From CAYGTK01 sp964352775 (lineage in GTDB: Bacteria; Bacteroidota; Bacteroidia; Chitinophagales; CAIOSU01): a DNA stretch of 27,169 bases. Below the pieces are notes generated by a model. The model was not told the origin of the DNA, did no database searches, and saw nothing but the letters and a program-made list of their open reading frames with translations. This document shows positions 1 through 7,338 of the stretch, one piece after another. The DNA is taken from positions 1-27,169 of the forward strand of contig CAYGTK010000028.1 in the NCBI GenBank assembly GCA_964352775.1. Direction: 5' to 3'. The translations under genes were made by a program, and so were the position numbers. Every line of letters starts with the position of its first letter. Position 1 is the first letter of the stretch.

Positions 1-2
1 AG

Positions 3-455
3 GTAGCAGAGAAACTAGGCAAGCTAGTTTCGGATGAGCTCCTCTCCATGGGCGACATTAGGGAAAAGCTGAAAGACCCTAAAAACATGGAAGCCATACA
101 CGAAACTTTAGAGGCTAAAGTAGATGAATACCTGACCGAAACGCTGCCCAAAAACTATCGATTCATGTCGATGTTAATGGGTAAAAAAACAAAAGAGCGT
201 TTAAAGCAAGACCTGTTAAAAGAGATAGAAGAACTAGCTCCAAGGGCAATTGAGAGCTACATCACCAAAATGGAAAATGAGTTTGATATTGAAGACTTGG
301 TTAAAAAGAAAGTAACCATCTTATCTCCTGAAAAACTAGAAGACCTTATTATGGGTGTGCTTAAAAAGGAATTCAAATTTATTGAACTGATAGGTGCACT
401 GGTAGGATTTGTGATAGGTGTATTTCAAGTAGCCATTGTACTACTAACACAATAA
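3..455 (+). CDS. DUF445 family membrane protein, 3' part
   Basis: The reading frame is open from the first bases of the window, so this is the C-terminal 150 residues of a longer protein; the ATG at 48 is internal, since in-frame codons before it read VAEKLGKLVSDELLS and join smoothly. The fragment is charged and helical and ends in a single hydrophobic segment (about the last 25 residues, IELIGALVGFVIGVFQVAIV). This pattern of a helical, amphipathic repeat region closed by a C-terminal membrane anchor fits the DUF445 (YheB-like) family, whose function is unknown. No catalytic motif is visible. It converges with the UbiB-like gene, with only 9 bases between the stops. Family call is by recognition of the fragment; function is not claimed. 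Confidence 0.75.
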   Translation, partial: VAEKLGKLVSDELLSMGDIREKLKDPKNMEAIHETLEAKVDEYLTETLPKNYRFMSMLMGKKTKERLKQDLLKEIEELAPRAIESYITKMENEFDIEDLVKKKVTILSPEKLEDLIMGVLKKEFKFIELIGALVGFVIGVFQVAIVLLTQ

Positions 456-464
456 CAAAAAAGC

Positions 465-2156
465 TTACTTATACTTCCTTCTGCGAAGGGTGGCATATAC
501 TAGCACCAAACATAAACCTGCTGCTATAGATATTCCTATTAAACTTACATACGGTAAACCATATGGTCCTCTTGCTTCAGCAGGAAAATCAGCAGTCATA
601 GATATTGATGAACCAATTATTAACGCTACTATCACCAAAGTCAAGCTTAAGCGATTGGTAAGGCTATCCATCTTTTTTAAGAGGTAACCATAACCCTGTA
701 GCTCTACTTCAATGTGGATCTTCCCCTTATTGATCTTCTGTAGTATCACCCGAAGATCTTGTGGTAATCCACTTACTAAGCTAAATATCTGCTCGAACCT
801 AAAAATAGCCTCGTTGAAGAGATTCTGCGGCTGAAGCTGTTCTTTAAGAATTCTTGCCCCGTAGGGTTTCACGAATTCGTTAGTGTTGAAAGTAGGGTGT
901 ATTTGCTTACCAATACCCTCTAATATAGCCATTGCCCTAAAAACTAAGAAGGTACTTCCTGGCACACGTATCTTATAATCGAACATCACCTTTTGTAGGC
1001 GGGCCGTCATATCAGCAATGCTACTTTCGGTAACATCTAGTGTAGAGAAGTCTTCAATTATATCATTCAGATCGTACTCTAAGGCACGCATGTCTTCTAC
1101 TTCATCTTCAATAGCCAACTTCCTAAGATTAACTGCCATTGATTTGGCATCTTGCTGGGCTAGCGACACGAATACTCTTGCAAAGGCCATCCTATCCTTA
1201 GGCATCAAGCTACCGACCATGCCAAAGTCTATCAGACAAATAACCCCATCCCTTCTAACTAGTACGTTACCTGGATGAGGATCGGCATGGAACATCCCGA
1301 ATTGGAATATCTGGGTCAGATAGATCTCCATTCCATTCTCAGCTATCTTCCGTGGATCCAATCCCCACTCCTTAAGTTTCTTTACATCGGTGATCTTACA
1401 GCCATTAGCAAACTCAATTACCATCACTTTCTCAGTAGAGAACTCTCTATACACCTTTGGTATATAGAACATATGCTCATACTTCTTATAGGCTATTCTA
1501 AAACGTTCAATATTCCTTCGCTCACTATTATAATCCAGCTCTTTAAGCATACTCCGCTCAAAAGCTTTTACAATATCTTGAGCATTGAGCACCCCCTGTT
1601 TTTTCAGGTACCTATCAGCTCGGGTGGTGGCTTCCCTCAAAATAGAAAGATCTTGAAGAACAGTCTCCTTAATATTTGGCCGCTGTATTTTTACTACTAC
1701 ATCTATACCGCCCTTTATCTTTGCCTTATGAACTTGCCCTATAGATGCTGAAGCCAATGGTTCATCATCGAAGTACTCAAAAAGCTCTTCAATCTCCTTT
1801 TTGGTTTCCTTTTTAATTATCTCACGCACTTTTTTATAGGCGAATGGAGGTACCTTATCTTGAAGCTTTTCAAACTCTTCAATAAGAGGCGCAGGCAACA
1901 TATCAGGTCTGTTACTCATTACTTGAGCCAGCTTAACAAATGTTGGCCCTAATTCTTCAGCTGCCATACGAATACGCTCCCAGCGGGTATATTCAAATAC
2001 AGGTTTCTCTTGGCGTAACCAAGTCAGTCTAGTGCTTTCTGGCACAAAGTTGCGTAGCGTTGAGTTGGACACAATATCCTCAAACCCGTACTTTACCAGT
2101 ATCTGGATGATCTCTCGCGTACGAGATATGTTCCTAAAGGTTTGATTAAAGAGCAT
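465..2156 (-). CDS. ABC1/UbiB-family atypical kinase-like protein
   Basis: A 563-residue protein of the ABC1 (UbiB/AarF/COQ8) family, which supports quinone biosynthesis or lipid homeostasis at the membrane through an unusual ATP-binding fold. Visible landmarks in order: the N-terminal family helix with VKLAQVMSNRPDMLP (residues 74-88), the Ala-rich loop SASIGQVHKA (about 136-145), a lysine in VVVKIQRP (about 156), the catalytic-loop equivalent HADPHPGN, and the metal-binding DFGMVG. Two hydrophobic helices lie near the C-terminus, as is usual. The family's N-terminal KxGQ motif reads KLAQ here. Length is normal for the family. Bacteroidota use menaquinone, and whether this protein acts in that pathway cannot be decided from the sequence, so no ubi symbol is given. 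Confidence 0.92.
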   Translation of the reverse strand: MLFNQTFRNISRTREIIQILVKYGFEDIVSNSTLRNFVPESTRLTWLRQEKPVFEYTRWERIRMAAEELGPTFVKLAQVMSNRPDMLPAPLIEEFEKLQDKVPPFAYKKVREIIKKETKKEIEELFEYFDDEPLASASIGQVHKAKIKGGIDVVVKIQRPNIKETVLQDLSILREATTRADRYLKKQGVLNAQDIVKAFERSMLKELDYNSERRNIERFRIAYKKYEHMFYIPKVYREFSTEKVMVIEFANGCKITDVKKLKEWGLDPRKIAENGMEIYLTQIFQFGMFHADPHPGNVLVRRDGVICLIDFGMVGSLMPKDRMAFARVFVSLAQQDAKSMAVNLRKLAIEDEVEDMRALEYDLNDIIEDFSTLDVTESSIADMTARLQKVMFDYKIRVPGSTFLVFRAMAILEGIGKQIHPTFNTNEFVKPYGARILKEQLQPQNLFNEAIFRFEQIFSLVSGLPQDLRVILQKINKGKIHIEVELQGYGYLLKKMDSLTNRLSLTLVIVALIIGSSISMTADFPAEARGPYGLPYVSLIGISIAAGLCLVLVYATLRRRKYK

Positions 2157-2275
2157 GCAAATTCGCTAATAGCTGTGGATGGCTAAAATTACGAAATGTG
2201 ACCTACAAAAGGCTGTCTATTAAGGAAAGAGATTAATAGCTGCAGATCAGTACTAATTACTAGATATACAAGAGG

Positions 2276-2461
2276 CTACTCTTCGCTGTAAGTTCCGCCT
2301 ATTCTTTCACAGGCTACTTCCGCAGCATCACGAAGATCGCTATCACTTGTGCAAGTTTCGTCGCTTACTTCACCAGCAGCATTGGTACAGGTGTAGCATT
2401 TCTCGCAAGAGGTTAAAAAAAGTGTACCCGTAACCGCTATGAGTAGAAACAAATTTTTCAT
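2276..2461 (-). CDS. Cys-rich mini-lipoprotein (61 aa)
   Basis: A short secreted lipoprotein. Residues 1-18 are a signal peptide with Lys near the start and a hydrophobic core, ending in the lipobox LTSC, so Cys19 should be lipidated. The mature part is about 43 residues, acidic, with four more cysteines at 22, 25, 37 and 51, the last in the stretch ACERIGG. The cysteine layout matches the two 57-residue proteins just upstream (C19, C21, C24, C35, C49), and the tail 'CE..GG' is shared, so the three look like diverged paralogues. No function is known to me. The spacing suggests disulfides or a small metal site on the cell envelope, which is inference. Confidence 0.85.
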   Translation of the reverse strand: MKNLFLLIAVTGTLFLTSCEKCYTCTNAAGEVSDETCTSDSDLRDAAEVACERIGGTYSEE

Positions 2462-2544
2462 GGTTGCCTTTTAAATTGAAGCTGCAAGATGCAAAGAATT
2501 CCGTTGACGGAAAAATGAACAAGAAAGACTTTAATAGAGGGCAC

Positions 2545-2580
2545 AAAAATGCCCCTTTAACCCTAAGGCTAAAGGGGCAA
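2545..2580 (-). terminator. Intrinsic terminator after mini-lipoprotein 2
   Basis: TGCCCCTTT (2550-2558) pairs with AAAGGGGCA (2571-2579) around a 12-base loop. Read on the minus strand the stem is followed at once by TTTTT (2549-2545), and it lies about 25 bases past the stop of the lipoprotein gene at 2603-2776. There is no T-run on the plus strand, so it acts for the minus strand only. Confidence 0.85.
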
Positions 2581-2602
2581 TATCGTTGATCAGTTAAACT
2601 AA

Positions 2603-2776
2603 CTATTTAACTTTTCCTCCGTTAGCTTCGCACGAAGCTTCAAATACTGACTTTGCCAAACTTCCGCCATCACACAATTCCTCGCCGTCAAGAAAACCGC
2701 CATCGCACTCATCACATCCGCAAGAAGTTAAACCTACTACTGCTACTACGCTAAACAAAAAGAATAATTTTTTCAT
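2603..2776 (-). CDS. Cys-rich mini-lipoprotein, tandem copy 2 (57 aa)
   Basis: A 57-residue lipoprotein that a 60-residue cutoff would miss. It begins MKKLFFLFSVVAVVGLTSC, a textbook signal peptide with lipobox and lipidated Cys19, then CGCDECDGG, with further cysteines at 35 and 49, and ends CEANGGKVK. It is 48/57 identical to the neighbour at 2923-3096 and the first 31 residues are the same, so the pair arose by tandem duplication. Each copy has its own terminator, showing they are separate transcription units rather than one operon. Evidence for coding is strong: signal peptide, conserved protein and divergence concentrated in the mature part. Function is unknown; the Cys and Asp/Glu content would allow metal binding, which is a guess. 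Confidence 0.9.
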   Translation of the reverse strand: MKKLFFLFSVVAVVGLTSCGCDECDGGFLDGEELCDGGSLAKSVFEASCEANGGKVK

Positions 2777-2866
2777 CGTTGTTGATTATTTAGTAAATGA
2801 TTGCCACGAATATGCAATTAATCCTCCAAAATGTCCAAAATACTATCAAACAGAGATGCACAAACC

Positions 2867-2899
2867 AAAAAACCCCGTTGTCTGGTATAGACAACGGGG
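2867..2899 (-). terminator. Intrinsic terminator after mini-lipoprotein 1
   Basis: CCCCGTTGTC (2873-2882) pairs perfectly with GACAACGGGG (2890-2899) around a 7-base loop. On the minus strand the stem is followed by a T-run (complement of the A-run 2867-2872). It lies 23 bases past the stop of the gene at 2923-3096. Confidence 0.88.
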
Positions 2900-2922
2900 C
2901 TGGATGTAAGTTCTAAAAAGTC

Positions 2923-3096
2923 TTACTTTACTTTTCCGCCATTAGCTTCGCATGCTAGCTCAAATGCATCTTTTGCATTACCACCGCCTTCACAGTACTC
3001 TTGTCCGTCTAGAAATCCACCATCGCATTCGTCGCAACCGCAAGATGTTAAGCCTACTACGGCCACTACGCTAAATAAGAAGAATAACTTTTTCAT
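2923..3096 (-). CDS. Cys-rich mini-lipoprotein, tandem copy 1 (57 aa)
   Basis: The upstream copy of the duplicated lipoprotein. The signal peptide, the lipobox LTSC and the CGCDECDGG stretch are identical to the copy at 2603-2776; the nine differences all fall after residue 31 (for example EEL to QEY), while cysteines 35 and 49 and the tail CEANGGKVK are kept. Retained cysteines against a changing background suggest that the cysteines carry the function. The gene starts at an ATG whose preceding bases show no Shine-Dalgarno, as is normal for Bacteroidota. A strong hairpin terminator follows. No known family recognised. Confidence 0.9.
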   Translation of the reverse strand: MKKLFFLFSVVAVVGLTSCGCDECDGGFLDGQEYCEGGGNAKDAFELACEANGGKVK

Positions 3097-3255
3097 GATC
3101 ATTGGTTTTTGATGTGATCGATTAATTAATGGTTCAAAGCTGTTAAGAACTGACCAGAAATGCTAGGTTTGGTAACAAATCCGCTGTTTTGGGGAAATGG
3201 GCATATCTTGATAATTCATTGCTTAATTTTACCATTCAACCGATAACTCACCCTT

Positions 3256-4017
3256 ATGGACTTCTCAATATTTGCCGAAGGCTCTACGTGGATAGCTTTA
3301 TTCACTCTTACTCTTTTAGAGATAGTGTTGGGTATAGACAATATCATCTTCATCTCCATTGTATCTAACAAGCTACCTGAAGATCAACAGGCCAAAGCAA
3401 GAAACATAGGCCTAGGCTTAGCACTCATCTTTCGTGTAGGTCTTTTACTGGGCATTACTTGGATAATAGGGTTGATAGAGCCTGTTATATTACAAGAAAT
3501 ATTCGGTTATCAATTAGCTCTTAGCTGGCGAGACCTTATTCTATTGGCAGGTGGCTTATTTCTGCTAGCTAAGAGTACATCTGAAATACATCATAAAATG
3601 GAAGGAATTGAAGAAGATAGTGGTGATAGTAAGGCCAAAGTAAGTTTAGCATCTGTTATCGGTCAGATCATCCTTTTAGATATGGTATTCTCTTTCGATT
3701 CTATTTTGACTGCTATTGGTTTGGTAGAACATGTTCTGGTTATGATAATTGCCGTGATAATATCCATTGGGGTAATGGTGGCCTTTGCTGGAAAAATTAG
3801 TGAATTCATCAATAAACACCCTACGCTACAGATATTGGCACTTTCCTTTTTAATACTTATCGGTGTAATGTTAACTGCTGAAGCTTTCCATCAGCATGTA
3901 CCTAAAGGGTATCTCTACTTTGCAGTAGCATTCTCTTTAGGGGTAGAGGTCGTGAATATGCGTATGCGTAAAAACAAAAAAGCTAAGCCAGTAGAACTAA
4001 AGCAGCGCTTTAAATAA
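3256..4017 (+). CDS. TerC-family integral membrane protein
   Basis: A 253-residue polytopic membrane protein of the TerC family, whose members are linked to manganese/calcium export and to loading metal onto exported proteins, and historically to tellurite resistance. The family signature is clear near the N-terminus, LEIVLGIDNIIFISIV, with the intramembrane acidic residues (E22, D27) and Asn; a second acidic pair appears in LLDMVFSFDSI. About seven hydrophobic segments can be counted, with a charged loop (EEDSGDSKAK) in the middle and a basic C-terminal tail. Length fits the short TerC/YgdQ-type proteins without CBS domains. Its stop lies 4 bases from the stop of the convergent exported protein. 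The specific metal is not shown by the sequence. Confidence 0.92.
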   Translation: MDFSIFAEGSTWIALFTLTLLEIVLGIDNIIFISIVSNKLPEDQQAKARNIGLGLALIFRVGLLLGITWIIGLIEPVILQEIFGYQLALSWRDLILLAGGLFLLAKSTSEIHHKMEGIEEDSGDSKAKVSLASVIGQIILLDMVFSFDSILTAIGLVEHVLVMIIAVIISIGVMVAFAGKISEFINKHPTLQILALSFLILIGVMLTAEAFHQHVPKGYLYFAVAFSLGVEVVNMRMRKNKKAKPVELKQRFK

Positions 4018-4021
4018 TTAC

Positions 4022-5206
4022 CTACTTATAACTTACTCCCACCATAGCTGTGTATATGTCATAAACTGACATGGCAAGGTTTAATCTGCCAGTTAACAAC
4101 TTAGCGGAAGCATCATAATTCAGGTCTTTTAACCAGTACTTTAATCCTTCGTCGTAAATGGGTACGCTACTGGTTACACGTATTATCTTATTACCCACTC
4201 CCGATATTGTAATGGTATGATCTTTCACAGTTTCATTAAAAGAATAAGCATTCGCAGGGGTTTTTAGTCGAACAAAACCTTCTGCATCAAAGCCATTAAA
4301 AAATAGGTGTAAAACAGCTAATTCAAGAGTATCAGCATCATTTACAGGCAAGGCAAATGGCACGGCTATTTCTCCTGTTCTGGGTGAATACGACCAGTGC
4401 TTCATCCGCTTACTTACATCACGTAATAAGCCCACCCACCATATTTTTTTAGTGTTACTATTATCCAATTGTGGGCCTACATTCATCCACCAAAGCCATT
4501 CATAGGGGTGTATCTCAGGATGGCACTTATGGTTACAGTCTAACACTAGCGGACCATATACACCTATGGAGGGGTGCATTTCGCCAAAGTTGGGATGTAT
4601 TTTATGGTTAGTACCCCTAACTGCAGGATAAAATGCTTCATCAAGAAATGAGCGAGCCTCCCTAAGCGGTGTATTCTCGCAATGAAAACTATATTTCTTC
4701 AATTGATCTTCTGATAAACCTGTAGGTTCAATATATGGGGCCTGCCCGTCTTTTTCCTTCATCTTTTTTCTCGCCTTAAACATAGCTGCTTGGGCTTGAT
4801 AAGCGTAATAAGACAATGCTTGATACTTAGGTAAATGAGGAACTGGATCAAAATTCACATCGTACTCCGTAAAATGTTCTTTACCCGAAATACTTATCTT
4901 TTTTATCGTCCCAATAAATCGTTCACGTGTATAGTCTACTGTTTTCCATCTTACCCCAAAGGCCCTGAACATAGCGGCCCCAAACATCTGATGACGCTCT
5001 GTTTTACGTTTGTAAGTTGAATCAAGTGTGTAAACATCTACCAGATCAAGCAGCTGTTCATTTAGTACATCATTAGTTCTAATTTGCTCGTTTGTTTTTA
5101 ACAGGTCGACAAAATAAGCTGGTGTTGGCCCGTAGGTAAGGGTTTGTCCATTTATAGTATTCTGTAAGAGTAACAAGAGAAAAAAGAGTAGGGAAATACT
5201 TCGCAT
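4022..5206 (-). CDS. Exported protein of unknown function with His-rich core
   Basis: A 394-residue protein I cannot assign to a named family. Residues 1-20 are a signal peptide ending NGQ, so it is exported, with no lipobox. The centre is striking: HPNFGEMHPSIGVYGPLVLD followed by CNHKCHPEIHPYEWLWW, giving many His, Cys and acidic residues close together. The combination 'YGP.V.D..H...EIHP' resembles a motif I associate with uncharacterised bacterial secreted or cytosolic proteins and could be a metal site or hydrolase-like centre; this is inference. The C-terminal part is beta-rich and has no T9SS sorting motif. It is transcribed away from the secreted hydrolase at 5311, so the two share a 104-base promoter gap. 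Confidence 0.8.
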   Translation of the reverse strand: MRSISLLFFLLLLLQNTINGQTLTYGPTPAYFVDLLKTNEQIRTNDVLNEQLLDLVDVYTLDSTYKRKTERHQMFGAAMFRAFGVRWKTVDYTRERFIGTIKKISISGKEHFTEYDVNFDPVPHLPKYQALSYYAYQAQAAMFKARKKMKEKDGQAPYIEPTGLSEDQLKKYSFHCENTPLREARSFLDEAFYPAVRGTNHKIHPNFGEMHPSIGVYGPLVLDCNHKCHPEIHPYEWLWWMNVGPQLDNSNTKKIWWVGLLRDVSKRMKHWSYSPRTGEIAVPFALPVNDADTLELAVLHLFFNGFDAEGFVRLKTPANAYSFNETVKDHTITISGVGNKIIRVTSSVPIYDEGLKYWLKDLNYDASAKLLTGRLNLAMSVYDIYTAMVGVSYK

Positions 5207-5310
5207 AAGGATAGCTTTCCACTAAAATACTTTGATGGGCTTAAATAGCCTACTATTCCTAAGTTTCTTTCCCAACTTGATCTTTTATTTTTATAGCAAA
5301 TAAGATATTG

Positions 5311-6828
5311 ATGATACGCGCTATTCTATTCGCCCTTTTTCTATTACCAAGCCTACTTTTCGCACAAGCTGATAGAGGCAAAATAGTATCAGCCGTAAAG
5401 GTGACTACATTCACCGTAGATTCCCTAGCAGCGGAATTGAGTAACCGCACCGCTGGCCTATTTGGCGGCACACCCCTACCAGCATCTGCCATAAAGCTAG
5501 TATTCGGATTGGAATATGATATTGACGTTTATAAAGTTGCCTATGAAACTATTGATACAGATAGCATAACTGCCACTACTGCTACTGGCGTAGTAGTAGT
5601 ACCCACGAATTATCCGTGTGATTTGGCACTGTACACTTATGGCCATGGCTTGAGTGCAAAACACCGCGAGGTTCCATCTAATTGGAATTCCTCTATCTAT
5701 TCGTTTATCACTATGGGCATTGCCGCTAATGGTTTTGTGGGTATAGCTCCAGATTATATACATATGGGTTTTGACGCCAGCCCTGGTGTTCAGGCATTTA
5801 TGCACGCACAATCAGAGGCTTCGGCTACAATCGACATGATACGTGCAACACGCACTATTTGTGCAGATAATAGCGTGTCGCTTAACAACCAAGTATTCCT
5901 AACAGGATATTCTCAAGGGGGGCATTCTTCTATGGCCACAGCCAAAGAGATACAGGCCAACTACTCTTCTGAATTTAATATAGAAGCCGTAGCACCGGGC
6001 GGTGGAACTTTTGACTTATCAGGTATTGCTGCCGATTCGTTAGCTTCCCCTACTCGAGTTACTGGCGAACCACAAGCTTTATGCTTAGTGGCATGGTCGT
6101 ACATGAATGCTTATCGGGATACTTTAATTGCTAGAAACCTTCCCTATACTGAATTAAATCAAGTATTTGAATCGCCTTATGATTCTTTATTGGCTATTAT
6201 ACTAAACCCCGATAGCGCTTTATATAACGCTGGCCAACTGCTAGATGAAATTCCTAGCCGTATGCTTATTGACACTTTGGAAAATCAATTCAGAAACGAC
6301 CGTAACTTTTGGATGCGTGAGTTTTTAGCAGATAACGACCTTTATAACTGGGCACCACAAATGCCGATGCGCTTGTATCATAGCCCTATTGATGTGGAAA
6401 ATCCTTTTGATAATGTCCTTTTTACAGAGGATACTATGAATGTACTAGGAGCAACTCAATTATCTGTTGAAGTAATGGATAGTATTAGCCATGCAGAGGC
6501 GGGTTTTCCTCATATCTTAAGTTCTTTGGAATGGATAAAGACCTTTAGGCAAGATTGTGGAGTTAAAATACAAGAAGTGAGTGACGGGGAACTATCAGTT
6601 TACCCTAACCCTATTACAGACAACTTCACTATAAACCTTTCTCAAGTTAATATTTACGAAACCATAAACTTGGTTAACACACTAGGGCAAACGGTTTGGA
6701 GTAGTGAATTACAGCTCAATAGCACTAACCAAACATTTACCTTACCTCAAAGCCTTCAAAAAGGGATGTATTGGCTTGTAGTAAGTAATAAAGAACACAG
6801 CATCATTCAACCTATAGTTAAGCAGTAA
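5311..6828 (+). CDS. Secreted alpha/beta hydrolase with T9SS C-terminal sorting domain
   Basis: A 505-residue secreted serine hydrolase. I choose the ATG at 5311 over the TTG codon just before it. The N-terminus is a signal peptide (about residues 1-19, ending LLFAQ). The catalytic fold is an alpha/beta hydrolase: an oxyanion-type stretch TYGHGLS near residue 110, the nucleophile elbow GYSQGG with Ser at about 201, and a likely catalytic His in SISHAEAGFPHI near 400. It resembles the secretory lipase / tannase-like group that acts on esters. The last 75 or so residues, starting LSVYPNPITDNFTI and containing LVNTLGQTVW, are a type A T9SS sorting domain, so it should be exported through the type IX system and anchored or released at the cell surface. 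The stop overlaps the next start (TAATG). Confidence 0.9.
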   Translation: MIRAILFALFLLPSLLFAQADRGKIVSAVKVTTFTVDSLAAELSNRTAGLFGGTPLPASAIKLVFGLEYDIDVYKVAYETIDTDSITATTATGVVVVPTNYPCDLALYTYGHGLSAKHREVPSNWNSSIYSFITMGIAANGFVGIAPDYIHMGFDASPGVQAFMHAQSEASATIDMIRATRTICADNSVSLNNQVFLTGYSQGGHSSMATAKEIQANYSSEFNIEAVAPGGGTFDLSGIAADSLASPTRVTGEPQALCLVAWSYMNAYRDTLIARNLPYTELNQVFESPYDSLLAIILNPDSALYNAGQLLDEIPSRMLIDTLENQFRNDRNFWMREFLADNDLYNWAPQMPMRLYHSPIDVENPFDNVLFTEDTMNVLGATQLSVEVMDSISHAEAGFPHILSSLEWIKTFRQDCGVKIQEVSDGELSVYPNPITDNFTINLSQVNIYETINLVNTLGQTVWSSELQLNSTNQTFTLPQSLQKGMYWLVVSNKEHSIIQPIVKQ

Positions 6829-7256
6829 TGTATCACTTAGAAGGAGCATCAGAAGAAGAAGTAGGCAAAGCACTTATGGCCTTACTCTATGAATTGAAAA
6901 ATATTGATGGAGAAGTAGACCCTGGCGAGGCTTACTTTTGGTTAAACACTGGACGGGACCTAGGTTTCACCGATGAAGAATTGAATGAAATAGCGGAGAA
7001 CACCGCCAACTATCCCTTGCATCCGCCAAAGGACGAAAGCGAACGGATGGAGATTTTGTACTACCTACTTTTCATGATGAAATTCGATAAGAAAATTCAT
7101 GACGAAGAAGTAAAATTCATCCACAAAATAGGTTTCAAACTGGGCTTTAGAGATGAGTTGACCGATGATTTTATTGGTTTGATGCGTAAGTATGTTAAAG
7201 ACAGTGGTGTGCCTCCTAAAGAAATGATGAGCGTGATAAAGAAGTATAGGAATTAG
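6828..7256 (+). CDS. TerB-like small acidic helical protein
   Basis: A 142-residue, strongly acidic, all-helical protein. It has two similar halves carrying Asp/Glu-rich helices, with KNIDGEVDPGE near residue 25 and MKFDKKIHDEEVKF near residue 80, which is the pattern of TerB-like (tellurite resistance protein B-like) domains; these bind metal through acidic residues. It lacks a signal peptide and is cytoplasmic. The start codon overlaps the stop of the secreted hydrolase by one base, so the two are translated from one message, though a functional link between a secreted hydrolase and a TerB-like protein is not evident. The bidirectional terminator 30 bases downstream closes the unit. Family call is by resemblance. 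Confidence 0.75.
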   Translation: MYHLEGASEEEVGKALMALLYELKNIDGEVDPGEAYFWLNTGRDLGFTDEELNEIAENTANYPLHPPKDESERMEILYYLLFMMKFDKKIHDEEVKFIHKIGFKLGFRDELTDDFIGLMRKYVKDSGVPPKEMMSVIKKYRN

Positions 7257-7283
7257 TTTTTGATCCATATCCACAGTAAAATA

Positions 7284-7318
7284 AAAACCCTCGTAGTTTT
7301 AAACTACGAGGGTTTTTT
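7284..7318. terminator. Bidirectional intrinsic terminator
   Basis: AACCCTCGTAGTTT (7286-7299) and its exact reverse complement (7301-7314) form a long, nearly uninterrupted hairpin, with A-rich sequence before it and TTTTTT after it. It therefore terminates both the hydrolase/TerB unit from the left and the fadE gene from the right. Confidence 0.93.
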
Positions 7319-7338
7319 GTATCCAGCTTATGCTGATC

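Noticed and set aside
3256..7256. TerC and TerB-like genes as a tellurite-resistance operon
   Set aside because: They are separated by an oppositely oriented gene and a secreted hydrolase, and no terA, terD, terE or terZ is present; TerC alone is a general metal-related membrane protein.
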